Positions 9,635-18,375 of a stretch of DNA of 64,000 nt are shown here, piece after piece. The stretch is taken from assembly GCF_000226295.1 (NCBI RefSeq), contig NC_016024.1, forward strand, positions 1,533,501 through 1,597,500, written 5' to 3'. Source of the stretch: Chloracidobacterium thermophilum B (GTDB lineage: Bacteria; Acidobacteriota; Blastocatellia; Chloracidobacteriales; Chloracidobacteriaceae). The notes beneath the pieces were generated by a model. The model was not told the origin of the DNA and searched no databases. It saw only the letters and a list, made by a program, of their open reading frames with translations. Numbering within the stretch: the first letter of the stretch is position 1; each line of letters begins with the position of its first letter. The position numbers and the translations under genes were made by a program.

Positions 9635-9651
9635 GAAAACTGTTAGTTTTC
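9635..9651. promoter_or_regulatory. AT-rich perfect inverted repeat
   Basis: GAAAACT (9635-9641) and AGTTTTC (9645-9651) form a perfect 7-bp inverted repeat with a 3-base centre. It lies in the 238-bp gap between the patatin gene and the next gene. It could be an operator for the downstream pair or a weak hairpin. The rest of the gap (9506-9743) shows nothing else recognisable. Confidence 0.35.
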
Positions 9652-9743
9652 CGGTAACTTTTCGCCCTTCCCCCACAACCTGCTCTGGCAGGCACAGCCA
9701 TGGCACAGGGCATGACCATCTCCGGTGAGGTTTACAGAACGGC

Positions 9744-10127
9744 ATGAGCCAGCTTGACGCCCCGACCATGAAGTTTCGCATGAGCGACACACTCTTTACG
9801 GTGATTCGCACCGCACTCGATACCGGCGGGCCACGTCCACTTCTGGTGCTATACCTGCCTTATGGCATTGTGCGCGGACGCATTTCCCGTACGGTGACAG
9901 ACACACTTTCCGCCGCCCGTGACGCGCGGCTGGAAAACGTCAGCCGCGTGCGCATCGAAACGGATGTCATCGAGCTGGATGACTGTGAAATCGAGCACTT
10001 CCAGAACCACATGCCCACCGCACACTTTCGCAAGCTGTACGTCCGCATGGACGCCGTGCAGAGCTTTGCCTTCGATGTCAAACACAACGAAGTCTTCCCT
10101 TTTGAACCCGAACCCCTGACGCCATGA
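9744..10127 (+). CDS. Conserved hypothetical protein, 127 aa
   Basis: A small soluble protein with no recognised domain. It is rich in alternating hydrophobic/charged strands (KLYVRMDAVQSFAFDV, RVRIETDVIELDDCEIE), suggesting a compact beta fold. There is no signal peptide or membrane segment. The stop codon overlaps the start of the next gene (ATGA at 10124-10127), so the two are translationally coupled and probably act together. A shorter start at ATG 9768 (MKFRMSDTLFT) is possible. Function is not inferred. Confidence 0.75.
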   Translation: MSQLDAPTMKFRMSDTLFTVIRTALDTGGPRPLLVLYLPYGIVRGRISRTVTDTLSAARDARLENVSRVRIETDVIELDDCEIEHFQNHMPTAHFRKLYVRMDAVQSFAFDVKHNEVFPFEPEPLTP

Positions 10128-10906
10128 CGTTCCGCATCAAAGCCGTTCGTGAAGTTGAGCCAGCCCACCGCCCGCTGCCCCAGGTGCTGGACACGATTGG
10201 ACAACCGCCCACCACGGGACTCCAGGTGTTTCTTTCCCGGCAGGCGGAAGAAAAGATTCTGCTGGCTGCCCCGCCCGAACAACCCAGCGAACTCCTGCCC
10301 GACCTGGCGCGCACCTTTCTCGGCGAGAACGAGTGCGGTGGGCTGCTCATCGGCAATGTCTATCAGACAGAAGCCGCTGGCTACCGGGTGACGTTCACGG
10401 CCATTGTGGACGCCATCCCGGCGCAGGAAGCCCAGGCCGGGCCGACCTTTGTGGAAATGGGCGCAACGGATTTGCTGGCTGTAACCAACTACCTGCAACG
10501 CCTGCGTGAGCGCCAACGGAACGTTACCGAAGCCGATCTGCGCATCGTGGGCTGGTATCACACCCATCCGGGGTTTGGGGTGTTTATGTCGGGCACAGAC
10601 CAGGCCACCCAGCGGCAGGTGTTCGGTATGCCGTGGCAGGTGGCCGTCGTCTATGATCCGCTCAATGGCGAGTACGGCCTGTTTTACGGCAAGGACTCCA
10701 CTCACCTGCCAGGATGGTATTTGTTCGACGCCCAGGCCGAAGGCTTCCCTTTCCTGCCTGCCCTGGCAACGGGTCTGGACGGCGTCGCTGCGCCGCGCCT
10801 GAGCAGCGACCTCTCACTGCGGCAACGTTTGATGACCGAGCTTGAAGCGGTGCGCCAGGGTGTGCGCGCCGCCCTTGCACGGTACCGTGACCCGGAAGCT
10901 TCGTGA
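10124..10906 (+). CDS. JAMM/MPN-domain metalloprotease-like protein
   Basis: A 260-residue protein with a central JAB1/MPN domain. The full JAMM zinc motif is visible: an upstream glutamate (in GENECGGLLIG, near residue 70) and H-x-H-x7-S-x2-D in YHTHPGFGVFMSGTD near residue 145. Family members are isopeptidases that cleave ubiquitin-like modifiers, or amidases in sulfur-carrier pathways. The N-terminal ~55 residues and the C-terminal helix are unassigned. No E1-like or ubiquitin-like (ThiS/MoaD) gene lies nearby, so the substrate is unknown. It is coupled to the preceding 127-residue protein by an ATGA overlap. Confidence 0.82.
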   Translation: MTFRIKAVREVEPAHRPLPQVLDTIGQPPTTGLQVFLSRQAEEKILLAAPPEQPSELLPDLARTFLGENECGGLLIGNVYQTEAAGYRVTFTAIVDAIPAQEAQAGPTFVEMGATDLLAVTNYLQRLRERQRNVTEADLRIVGWYHTHPGFGVFMSGTDQATQRQVFGMPWQVAVVYDPLNGEYGLFYGKDSTHLPGWYLFDAQAEGFPFLPALATGLDGVAAPRLSSDLSLRQRLMTELEAVRQGVRAALARYRDPEAS

Positions 10907-10916
10907 AGGCTTCCGG
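10892..10916 (+). terminator. Hairpin at the stop codon of the JAMM gene
   Basis: CCGGAAGC (10892-10899) pairs perfectly with GCTTCCGG (10909-10916) around a 9-base loop, and the TGA stop lies in the loop. There is no U-tract, so termination is uncertain; it may protect the 3' end or slow readthrough into the RNase D gene. Confidence 0.35.
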
Positions 10917-10948
10917 CGGTCAACCAACCTCCCCTGTGGTCAGCACCG

Positions 10949-12166
10949 ATGTGGATTGATACCGACCGTGCCTTTCAGGAATTTTGCCACCAGGCGTACA
11001 CCCAGACCGAACTGGCCATTGATCTGGAGTTTCAGGGCGAAGGCCGCTACACCCCGCTTCTGTGTCTGGTGCAGTTGGGACTGCGTGACCGGTGTGTGGC
11101 GGTTGATCCCTTCCGCGTTAATCTCACCCCGCTTGCCCCGCTGCTGACTCATCCCGGCATTCGGAAAATCGTTCATGCCGGGGGACAGGACATCGTTCTG
11201 CTGCGGCGGGAAACCGATGCCATTCCGGTCAGTGTTTTCGACACCCAGATTGCCGCGGCGTTTCTCGGATACGGTGAAGCCACCGGCTATGCGGCTCTGG
11301 CGCAACGTTTCGCCAAGGTTTCACTCAGCAAAAAACAACAGTTCACGGATTGGACCCGCCGCCCCCTCCTGCCGGAGCAGATTGAATATGCCCTCAACGA
11401 TGTGCGCTACCTGTTTCCGGTTTATGACGGTTTGCTCGAACAGCTTGCCCAGCACGGACGGACAGACTGGGTGCTGGATGCCTGTGCCGATGCCGTGGCG
11501 CAAGCGGTCAGGGTGCGTGAAACAGGGCAGGAATACCTGAAAATTGGCAAGCTTGGCTCGATGAGCCGCCGTGAACTGGCGGTATTGCGGGAGTTGTACC
11601 AGTGGCGCGAAGCTACGGCCCGCAGCCGCAACCGCCCGGTGGGAACCATTCTGCACGATGATGTGCTGCGGCAGATTGCCTACACGCTCCCCAGGACGGA
11701 AACTGCTCTGCGGCAGATGCGTGGGACGACCAATCTCTCGCGGGAACTGGTGACGGAAATTCTGGAGACCATCCAGCAGGCGCTGGCGCTGCCGGAAAGC
11801 GAGTGGCCCGAACCGGTCACTGTCCGCGAGTACGATCCCACGCTGGACGGTCTGGCAACCCTGCTGGGGGCGATTGTCCGGCTGCGCGCCGGAACACTCG
11901 ACATTGCCCCCAACCTTCTGGCCACCCGCGATGACCTGCTCCGCTTCGCCGGGTGGGTCCTGCGCGGCCGCCCGGCGGCAGAGGCCGGACAGCTTGCCGT
12001 CCTGCAGGGCTGGCGGCGGTCTGTCATTGGCGAGCTTCTGCTCGACCTTGTGGCCGGCAAATCCCTGCTCCAGATTGCCCCGGAAGCGCCGGGCGCGCTG
12101 CGGATCATCCCACCGGCGCCCTCCACCCCCGCCGACGGGCAGCCGGACCCCGGCGATACGGCGTGA
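10949..12166 (+). CDS. rnd: Ribonuclease D
   Basis: A 405-residue 3'-5' exoribonuclease of the DEDDy group that trims tRNA and other small RNA precursors. DEDD motifs visible are AIDLEFQGEG (D-x-E) near residue 24, KIVHAGGQDIVLL near residue 72, and YALNDVRYLFPVY near residue 148 with the terminal Y and D. An HRDC domain follows around residues 205-285 (LAVLRELYQWREATARSRNRP). The C-terminal ~40 residues are proline-rich. Its position just upstream of a tRNA gene may be coincidence. The ATG at 10949 is the first plausible start. Confidence 0.93.
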   Translation: MWIDTDRAFQEFCHQAYTQTELAIDLEFQGEGRYTPLLCLVQLGLRDRCVAVDPFRVNLTPLAPLLTHPGIRKIVHAGGQDIVLLRRETDAIPVSVFDTQIAAAFLGYGEATGYAALAQRFAKVSLSKKQQFTDWTRRPLLPEQIEYALNDVRYLFPVYDGLLEQLAQHGRTDWVLDACADAVAQAVRVRETGQEYLKIGKLGSMSRRELAVLRELYQWREATARSRNRPVGTILHDDVLRQIAYTLPRTETALRQMRGTTNLSRELVTEILETIQQALALPESEWPEPVTVREYDPTLDGLATLLGAIVRLRAGTLDIAPNLLATRDDLLRFAGWVLRGRPAAEAGQLAVLQGWRRSVIGELLLDLVAGKSLLQIAPEAPGALRIIPPAPSTPADGQPDPGDTA

Positions 12167-12177
12167 CGCGATGTGGC

Positions 12178-12206
12178 TTGACAGTGCGGTTTATGCCGCT
12201 TTATCT
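12178..12206 (+). promoter_or_regulatory. Sigma-70 type promoter for tRNA-Ala
   Basis: TTGACA (12178-12183) and TTATCT (12201-12206) are separated by 17 bp. The tRNA begins 31 bases after the -10 hexamer. This is one of the clearest consensus promoters in the window. Confidence 0.65.
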
Positions 12207-12236
12207 TGGCGGCTTGCATCCGTTGACGCACGACAT

Positions 12237-12309
12237 GGGGATGTAGCTCAGTTGGTAGAGCGCTGCGTTCGCAATGCAGAGGCCAGGGGTTCGACCCCCC
12301 TCATCTCCA
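12237..12309 (+). tRNA. tRNA-Ala (anticodon CGC)
   Basis: A 73-nt cloverleaf. The acceptor GGGGATG pairs with CATCTCC (one G-U). The D stem is GCTC/GAGC, the anticodon stem CTGCG/TGCAG around the loop TTCGCAA (anticodon CGC, reading GCG), and the T stem AGGGG/CCCCT around TTCGACC. The discriminator is A. CCA is not encoded. No integrated element abuts it. Confidence 0.96.
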
Positions 12310-12606
12310 CTCCCCTTCAAAAGATTCCGCAAGCCGGGTTGTCCGACTCGTTCGGTGCGCCACAGCCCCGGCCCTCTGCCCTCTGTTTACGCCTTGCGGC
12401 GACGGCTTCAGCTACAGCCGCATTGTTGCCGGAAAACACACGGTGACGTAGTGTTTCGCGCAGAACCGGCGGCCTTCGCTGAGCCAGCTTTTGTGAAGCC
12501 TTGGCGGGAGTGTGAGATTCAAGTGAAACCTGCCGGGCAGGCCCTGCGTAAGGGGCTGCAACTCTGACTGTCCACAGTTCGCCGTTTCTGGAATACCATT
12601 GCGACC
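12310..12606. other. Intergenic stretch without recognised features
   Basis: This 297-bp gap lies between tRNA-Ala and the TolC-like gene. No convincing ORF, terminator with a U-tract or known riboswitch is visible. It presumably holds the promoter of the TolC-like gene. Confidence 0.5.
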
Positions 12607-14355
12607 ATGTCACTGCGCAACGTTCTTTGCCTCGTCTTTACCCTGCTCTTCCCTGAACCTGCCACCCTGTCGGCGCCGGCTCAGAACCCGGCGACAGACA
12701 CGCCACCGGCAGGCGCTGTCGCGGGCATTGTTGCCCAAAAGCCTACACCACCGGCCACCCCACCGGGCGGGCAGGTGCCACCGTCACTTCCCGTTGCCGA
12801 CCAACGCACCAAACGGGCGCTGGATGACCTGCCGACCACCCGGATTGGGATCACCCCCGGGCGCATCCTGCGCCTCCCCCTGCGGGAAGCCATTCTCATG
12901 GCGCTGCGCAACAACCAGGACATCGAAGTTGAGCGCGCCAATGTGCAGATTGCCCAGCAGAACGCGCGTGGCGCGTATGGCAGCTACGATCCCATTTTCC
13001 AGGCTGCCGTACAGTTTCAGTCCTCCACCTCGCCGACGGCGCAGACCTTCATCGGCGCGGAAGGTGGGGCCTTCAAGCGCAAGCAGCTCCAGTTCACGCC
13101 TACCCTGGTGCAGAGCCTCCCGACCGGCGGCAACTACTCGATTACCTTCACCAACGGCCGTGAAACGAACAACGCCGGTTCCGCCGGGTTGAGTCCGCAG
13201 TACTTCTCGACGCTTGACTTCCGCTTCACCCAACCGTTGTTTCGGAACTTCCGGTCGAGCGTCAACGAGCGGCAGGTGAAAATCAGCCGCAAGCAGTTGA
13301 CCATCAGTGACGCCCAGTTCCGGCAGCGTGTCCTGACGACTATCGCTGCCGTCCAGTCGGCGTACTGGGATTTGGTCTTCGCCATCCGCAACCTGAACAT
13401 CCAGCGGGACGCCGTTGAACTGGCAGACATCTCGCTGGCCGTCACCCGCCGCCAGGTGGAAGTCGGCACGAGCGCGCCCATCAACGTCGTCGAGAACGAA
13501 TCCGAACTTGAAAACCGCAAAAATGCCGCCATTGCGGCCCTGCAGCAAATCACCACGGCCGAAAACCAGCTCAAGCAGCTCATTCTGGGCGATCCCCAGG
13601 CCGAAGAATGGCAGGCGGCCATTGAGCCAACCGACGACGTGGATTTCACCCCGGTTGAACTCGATGTGCAGCAGGCGCTCGCCAGCGCCATGCGCAACCG
13701 GCCGGAACTCGAACAAATCCGCTTGCAGCAGGAACTCAACGACATCGAGCGGCTGTTTGCCGAAAATCAGCGCAAACCCCAGGTGGATGTGTTTACCGCG
13801 CTGACGCTCAGCGGTCTGGCAGGTACATCCCGCCTCGAATCTATCCCCGGCGCGCCAGTGTTCATCAATCCACGCTTCATCGGCAGCTACGGCACCGCGC
13901 TCAACAACCTTTTCTCCTTCGACTTTCCGACCTACACCGTCGGCGCAAACATTTCCTTCACCTTCCGCAACCGGACGGCCAATGCGGTCGTGGGTCGGAC
14001 GCTGGCTACGGGACGCCAGCTCAAGGCCCAGGAACGCAACCTTCAGCAGAGCATTCAGGTCGAAGTGCGCAATGGCCTGCAGGCGGTTGCCTCGGCCCGC
14101 CAGCGGGTGGAAGCCACCCGCGCGGCGCGGATTGCGGCTGAAACCCAACTGCGCGGTGAACAGCAGCGGTATGCCGCCGGACTTTCCACAACTTTTCTCA
14201 TTCTCGACCGCCAGAACCGTCTCTCCATCGCCCGTGGCAACGAAATCCAGGCACTGACTGACTACAACAAGGCCGTGGCCCAACTGCAACGTACGCTGGG
14301 CACGTCGCTGACCGCCAATGGCATCGAGATTGTCCAGCCAGACCAGACACCTTGA
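12607..14355 (+). CDS. TolC-family outer-membrane efflux protein
   Basis: A 582-residue outer-membrane channel protein of the TolC/OEP type. The N-terminus (MSLRNVLCLVFTLLF) looks like a signal sequence, followed by a ~70-residue Pro/Ala/Thr-rich linker. Two OEP repeats follow, with long amphipathic coiled-coil helices rich in Q, E, R and A (LREAILMALRNNQDIEVERANVQIAQQNARGAYG near residue 100; LKAQERNLQQSIQVEVRNGLQAV near residue 480). Partner pumps (RND or ABC and membrane-fusion protein) are not in the window. The last 38 bp overlap the biotin-ligase gene. Confidence 0.88.
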   Translation: MSLRNVLCLVFTLLFPEPATLSAPAQNPATDTPPAGAVAGIVAQKPTPPATPPGGQVPPSLPVADQRTKRALDDLPTTRIGITPGRILRLPLREAILMALRNNQDIEVERANVQIAQQNARGAYGSYDPIFQAAVQFQSSTSPTAQTFIGAEGGAFKRKQLQFTPTLVQSLPTGGNYSITFTNGRETNNAGSAGLSPQYFSTLDFRFTQPLFRNFRSSVNERQVKISRKQLTISDAQFRQRVLTTIAAVQSAYWDLVFAIRNLNIQRDAVELADISLAVTRRQVEVGTSAPINVVENESELENRKNAAIAALQQITTAENQLKQLILGDPQAEEWQAAIEPTDDVDFTPVELDVQQALASAMRNRPELEQIRLQQELNDIERLFAENQRKPQVDVFTALTLSGLAGTSRLESIPGAPVFINPRFIGSYGTALNNLFSFDFPTYTVGANISFTFRNRTANAVVGRTLATGRQLKAQERNLQQSIQVEVRNGLQAVASARQRVEATRAARIAAETQLRGEQQRYAAGLSTTFLILDRQNRLSIARGNEIQALTDYNKAVAQLQRTLGTSLTANGIEIVQPDQTP

Positions 14356-15028
14356 AGAAGCCGGTCTGACCCGGCTGTGGCGCTGGTCGGAGCGGTTCAC
14401 GGTCGGCTGGCTGGCACAGGTGGACTCGACCAATACGGCGCTCAAGGCACTGGCTCAGGCCGGAGCGCCGGATGGTTTCTGCCTCGGTGCAGACGAACAA
14501 ACGGCTGGCCGGGGGCAGTATGGCCGCACGTGGCATTCGCCGGCCGGAGAAGGACTGTATTGCTCGCTTCTGTTCCGTCCACCGTGTCTGACCTCCGACC
14601 AGTTGCATCACGTCACCACCTTTGCCGGGCTGATGGTTCACGACACGCTGGCCCGGTTCGTGGGCACGCCAGCGCGCCTCGCCGTCAAAGAACCCAACGA
14701 TGTCTTCCTCGATAGACGCAAGGTGGCCGGCATTCTGGTTGAAGCCGACTGGCAGGGCGGGGTGCTCCGCTTCGTGATTGTCGGCATCGGCGTCAACATC
14801 GGGCAGGTTTCGTTCCAGGAAGGGCTGCGTCAGCCAGCCACGTCCCTGCACCTGGCGCTTGGCGAAGCTGCGCCGCCGCGCGAGGCTGTCCTTGACGCAC
14901 TCCTCAATGCCTTTCAGGACCACTGGGACGCCTTTCTGGCCGACCCGGCCGGCGTGGTTGCCGTGCGGCGGCAGGACATCTGTTTTCTCCCAAGCACTTT
15001 TCATGACCGGCAGGAACGTCCATACTAG
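14318..15028 (+). CDS. birA: Biotin--[acetyl-CoA-carboxylase] ligase
   Basis: A 236-residue biotin-protein ligase lacking the N-terminal helix-turn-helix of E. coli BirA, so it is probably only an enzyme and not a repressor. It activates biotin to biotinyl-AMP and transfers it to carboxylase carrier proteins. Motifs are VDSTNT near residue 36, ADEQTAGRGQYGRTWHSPAGEGLY near residue 58 (the biotinyl-AMP loop), VKEPNDVFLDRRKVAGILVEA near residue 126, and VIVGIGVNIGQ. The catalytic-loop arginines are present. The usual K-W-P-N-D is K-E-P-N-D here. The ATG at 14318 overlaps the end of the TolC-like gene. Confidence 0.88.
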   Translation: MASRLSSQTRHLEEAGLTRLWRWSERFTVGWLAQVDSTNTALKALAQAGAPDGFCLGADEQTAGRGQYGRTWHSPAGEGLYCSLLFRPPCLTSDQLHHVTTFAGLMVHDTLARFVGTPARLAVKEPNDVFLDRRKVAGILVEADWQGGVLRFVIVGIGVNIGQVSFQEGLRQPATSLHLALGEAAPPREAVLDALLNAFQDHWDAFLADPAGVVAVRRQDICFLPSTFHDRQERPY

Positions 15029-15063
15029 CGTCAGCCCACGATCCTGTTCCGGGAGTAAACTTC

Positions 15064-15999
15064 ATGCGCCATCCCGATGACTCTCCAGCCCGCCGTTCGT
15101 TTTCGTCAGGGCGGGCCGTCGCCATTCCGGTTGAACAAAACCGCAACTCCTCTCTTCTGTGGCTCATTCTGGCGACGGTGGCGACCCTGCTGCTGATGAC
15201 GGTGCCGTTTGCTTCCGTCGTGACGTTCCCGATTCGGATGTTCGTCACCTTCATTCATGAAGGAAGTCATGCCTTGGCGGCCCTGCTCAGCGGGTTCTAC
15301 GTCATCCGTATGACGATTCACTGGGACGGGAGTGGGCTGACGCTGACCTCCGGGCAAAATGTGTTCGTGGCCAGTGCCGGCTATCTGGGCACGATGTTGT
15401 TTGGCGTTTTCCTTCTGTATCAGGCGCAGCGCCGCGACCGCACCAGCCTGCTGCTGGTCGGGTCGGGTATTCTGGTGTTGCTGCTCACGATTCTGTTCGT
15501 GAACGGTCAGGCTTCGTGGCTCATGGTGCTGCCGCTGGCGCTGGCCGCAACACTGCTGTTGGGGAGCTTGCGGATGAACCTCCCGATGCCGTTTCGGTGG
15601 GGCATGCTTGGCGCCGGGGGGCTGCTGGTGCTGCTGCTGGCCGTGGTCTGCGTCATGACCGGGACATTCTACAGTTGGGTGGCCGGACTCAGCATAGGTA
15701 TCAGCCTGATTGCTCTCGGCATCTTTATCAAACCCAACTGGGGGCAGTTCATTGCCAATTTTCTGGCCGTGCAGTGTTGTCTGGATGCCCTGTCGGACCT
15801 CAAAACACTGTTTTTCATCTCAACCCTGACGGACATCCAGAGCGATGCTGCGAGCATGGCGCGGATGACCGGCATTCCGGCTTTCATCTGGGCTTTCCTG
15901 TGGCTGGCTTCCGGCGTCCTGCTGCTGGGCGTGACGCTGTGGCTGATTTTCCAGCACCCGGCCCGCAAGGGCGTGGCGACTTCCTCCTCCGCACGTTAG
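15064..15999 (+). CDS. M50-family membrane metalloprotease-like protein
   Basis: A 311-residue polytopic membrane protein. The zinc-binding HExxH motif is present as FIHEGSHALAALLSG near residue 62, within the first transmembrane hairpin, as in M50 site-2-protease relatives. About eight hydrophobic segments are visible, including one at residues 30-60 and paired segments at 110-170, 180-210 and 215-250. There is no PDZ domain. The second metal-ligand motif (N/D-PDG) of classical S2P is not obvious, so activity is uncertain. SD GGGAG lies ~10 bases before the ATG. It converges with the RqcH gene. Confidence 0.7.
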   Translation: MRHPDDSPARRSFSSGRAVAIPVEQNRNSSLLWLILATVATLLLMTVPFASVVTFPIRMFVTFIHEGSHALAALLSGFYVIRMTIHWDGSGLTLTSGQNVFVASAGYLGTMLFGVFLLYQAQRRDRTSLLLVGSGILVLLLTILFVNGQASWLMVLPLALAATLLLGSLRMNLPMPFRWGMLGAGGLLVLLLAVVCVMTGTFYSWVAGLSIGISLIALGIFIKPNWGQFIANFLAVQCCLDALSDLKTLFFISTLTDIQSDAASMARMTGIPAFIWAFLWLASGVLLLGVTLWLIFQHPARKGVATSSSAR

Positions 16000-16005
16000 A
16001 CCGCA

Positions 16006-16035
16006 AACGGCGCAGACAATAACGGCTCAGACAAT
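16006..16035. repeat. 15-bp tandem duplication at the rqcH stop codon
   Basis: Two adjacent units (16006-16020, 16021-16035) match at 14 of 15 bases. The second contains the rqcH stop (16027-16029, minus strand). It fills the convergent gap between the M50-like gene and rqcH. Confidence 0.8.
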
Positions 16036-17724
16036 ACGCGGTAACATTTCACGCGGCATCGCCCGAACCGTCCGACTCTCACGCACGAGCACCTGCCCTG
16101 GCGCGCCCTTGCGGGGGCGCGTCAGATGCCGTCGTTCCGCCACCCGTACGTCCACCCAGTCGTCCTGTTTGGCCTGCGAGAAATAGGCTGCCAGCTCCGC
16201 CGCCGCCAGAATGACCGCCGGTGGGACCACCTGCCGCTGCGGATTGCGGATGACGACATGCGCGCCGGGGTAATCGGCGGCGTGGAGCCACAGGTCATGC
16301 GGACGCGCCAGCTCGAAGGTGAGCCGGTCATTGTCGCGTGCGGTGCGTCCGACGACGATTTCGTACCCTTCGGGTCCCCGGTAGCGGCGCAGGCCGGACA
16401 GGTCAGCCCTTTCACGGCGCGCCCCGTTTGTCGGCGGTGGCGTGCGCGGCTGCAAATCAAACGGCACCCGGTCACGCAACTTCTGTACGCAGGTGGCCAG
16501 CACCGCTTCGTCCGCGGCCCCGGCCAGTTCCCGTTCACAGTCCAGTGCTGCCGACAGTTCGGCCTCCAGCGCGGCCCGCCGTTCGGCGTTGGCGACGAGT
16601 GTGCGTTGCGCCCGCTGGTAGCGCCGGAAGTACCGCTGGGCTGCCGCTGCGAGGTCTTCGGTGGGGGATTCAAGCGGGATCACCAGGGCCGACGGCGGCT
16701 CGGCATAGTAATCCACAACCTCCACACCCCCGGCCGTGCGCCTGGCCGTAGCGAGATTGGCGTACAGCAACTCACCCCACCGCCGGTACTGTTCCGCTTC
16801 CCCGGCCTGTGTATCGGCCACATCCAGTTTGTGCCGGGCCCGCTCAAGGCGTTTGCGCCAGGTGGTGAGGGCGTGCTGCCACTGCCGGCGTAGGGACGCC
16901 TGTGCGGCGCGGTGTTCCCGTCGGGCATAGAGCGCCGCCGCGGCCTCGTGCGCCGAAGCAAAGGTTGTCACGGGCAGCCCGGTTTCATGGCTCAACGGGA
17001 GCAGGAACACCTCCGGGCCTTCCGGTAACTCGTAGAGATAAAATGCCTGTGGATGGCACAGCTCCCGGTGGACGCGCTCAAAAGCCTCCCAGGGCGTGCC
17101 CGCTCGGGCCCGAAAGACCACTTCCCGCACCAGGCGCCGATGACAGCCACGCAGGGCATTTGACAGGAAAGCTTCCAGTTCGGCAAGCGTCTGCGGCAGG
17201 TTTTCTGGGGTCATGGCTGACCAGTCAGGGGCGGGGCCTGTGGTGGGCGGTGCGTGGTACGGCGTATTGGGAAGGCCCTCCCACGGACGCAGCGCCTCGA
17301 CCACGCGCTCTTCGGCCGTCAGCAGCCACAGGTTGGCGTAGCGTCCGGTCAGGTCATGGCGGAGATGCCAGCGGGTGGGCTGCTCCGCTTCATCAAAACC
17401 GGCAAAGGTCAGCGTTACTGAACGCTCGGCCGGGGCTTTGACAACGCCGACAAGCCGCGCACCACGCAGCGCCTTCCGCAGCCGCGCAACGAAAGGCGGC
17501 TCGCCAGACAGGTCGGACTCCTGGGGATGGCGATGCGTCAGGTAAAACCGGCTGTCGTGCGGACGCGCCGCCAGCACCAGCCAGCGCCCATCCCGGCGGC
17601 GCAGATCGAGCGTCACGACGTCCCGCCCGATGGCAGACACCTTTCCGACCGGAAGCCCGGCATCCAGACGGTCAAGCGAGTCCTGCAACTCACGCACGAG
17701 CGCTGCCAGGAAAAAGCCATCCAT
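16027..17724 (-). CDS. NFACT/RqcH-family ribosome quality-control protein
   Basis: A 565-residue protein of the NFACT (FbpA/Rqc2/RqcH) family. It binds obstructed 50S subunits carrying peptidyl-tRNA and, in bacteria, directs C-terminal alanine tailing. The N-terminal NFACT-N domain covers residues 1-250 (ARPHDSRFYLTHRHPQ; DLTGRYANLWLLTAEE). A coiled-coil middle region covers ~280-420 (RRQWQHALTTWRKRLERARHKLD). The C-terminal NFACT-R domain contains YEIVVGRTARDNDRLTFELARPHDLWLHAADYPGAHV, truncated here to the key residues. It is preceded by yajQ on the same strand. The start at 17724 lies directly after a 16-bp tandem repeat. Confidence 0.9.
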   Translation of the reverse strand: MDGFFLAALVRELQDSLDRLDAGLPVGKVSAIGRDVVTLDLRRRDGRWLVLAARPHDSRFYLTHRHPQESDLSGEPPFVARLRKALRGARLVGVVKAPAERSVTLTFAGFDEAEQPTRWHLRHDLTGRYANLWLLTAEERVVEALRPWEGLPNTPYHAPPTTGPAPDWSAMTPENLPQTLAELEAFLSNALRGCHRRLVREVVFRARAGTPWEAFERVHRELCHPQAFYLYELPEGPEVFLLPLSHETGLPVTTFASAHEAAAALYARREHRAAQASLRRQWQHALTTWRKRLERARHKLDVADTQAGEAEQYRRWGELLYANLATARRTAGGVEVVDYYAEPPSALVIPLESPTEDLAAAAQRYFRRYQRAQRTLVANAERRAALEAELSAALDCERELAGAADEAVLATCVQKLRDRVPFDLQPRTPPPTNGARRERADLSGLRRYRGPEGYEIVVGRTARDNDRLTFELARPHDLWLHAADYPGAHVVIRNPQRQVVPPAVILAAAELAAYFSQAKQDDWVDVRVAERRHLTRPRKGAPGQVLVRESRTVRAMPREMLPRIV

Positions 17725-17756
17725 GACGCATTCAGGAAACGACGCATTCAGGAAAC
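17725..17756. repeat. Perfect 16-bp tandem duplication at the rqcH start codon
   Basis: GACGCATTCAGGAAAC occurs twice in tandem (17725-17740, 17741-17756) immediately upstream of the rqcH ATG on the minus strand. It thus fills much of its leader between yajQ and rqcH. Confidence 0.9.
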
Positions 17757-17780
17757 GCCGGGGGCAGCCGGCCGCAGACC

Positions 17781-18278
17781 CTAGTTCGAGCGGTAGTTGG
17801 TAAACTGCATGTCAATCCCAAAGTCGTGGGCGCGCAGCCTGGCAATGACTTCCTGCAACACATCCCGGTCCTTGCCGCTGACACGTACCATGTCGCCATT
17901 GATGGCGGCCTGAACCTTGGCCTTGGTGTCCTTGATAAACTTGACGATTTCGCGGGCTTTTTCAGTTGGAATGCCCTGTTGCAGGGTCACGCGCTGCCGA
18001 ACGGTTCCACCGGCCGCTGGCTCGATCTTTCCATAACTCAGCGCCTTGAGCGACACATTGCGCTTGACGAGCTTGGATTCGAGAATGTCTATGACGCTTT
18101 TGAGCTTGTATTCGTCGTCCGACACCAGAACGATGTCGCGGCCTTCAAGTTCGATTCGGCTCTGACTACCTTTGAAGTCGAAGCGCTGACCGATTTCCTT
18201 CATAGCCTGGTTGATGGCATTGGTGACTTCCGCCATATCAACCTGCGAAACGATGTCGAATGAGTTGTCCTTTGCCAT
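17781..18278 (-). CDS. yajQ: YajQ-family nucleotide-binding protein
   Basis: A 165-residue protein of the YajQ family, some members of which bind cyclic di-GMP and affect transcription. Recognisable segments are the N-terminal [29 protein letters not shown] near residue 34, and the C-terminal [31 protein letters not shown]. It is full length for the family (~163 aa). It lies 56 bp upstream of rqcH on the same strand. Its 5' side is the proposed left boundary of the integrated element, so its native promoter region may be disturbed. Confidence 0.95.
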   Translation of the reverse strand: MAKDNSFDIVSQVDMAEVTNAINQAMKEIGQRFDFKGSQSRIELEGRDIVLVSDDEYKLKSVIDILESKLVKRNVSLKALSYGKIEPAAGGTVRQRVTLQQGIPTEKAREIVKFIKDTKAKVQAAINGDMVRVSGKDRDVLQEVIARLRAHDFGIDMQFTNYRSN

Positions 18279-18337
18279 AAATCAGCTACCCAAAGCCAAG
18301 TTATTGAAGATAAAGCTATTTGCAGGCACACAGAAAA

Positions 18338-18349
18338 GCCTGTTCTTAC
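18338..18349. repeat. Candidate left attachment repeat
   Basis: GCCTGTTCTTAC here and GCCTGTTTTTAC at 27391-27402 match at 11 of 12 positions in direct orientation, and both are preceded by an A-run. They bracket the element exactly between host genes, but the match is short and could be chance. Confidence 0.22.
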
Positions 18350-18375
18350 CTTGAAGCTTACTTTTGGCGCCGGGG

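Noticed and set aside
12237-12309. tRNA-Ala as the attachment site of the integrated element
   Set aside because: It is 6 kb from the element, both flanks are ordinary host genes, and no partial tRNA copy was found at the element ends.
12784-14445. 553-codon frame antisense to the TolC-like gene
   Set aside because: Shadow frame. The + strand has the OEP repeats and coiled-coil pattern expected of a real protein.
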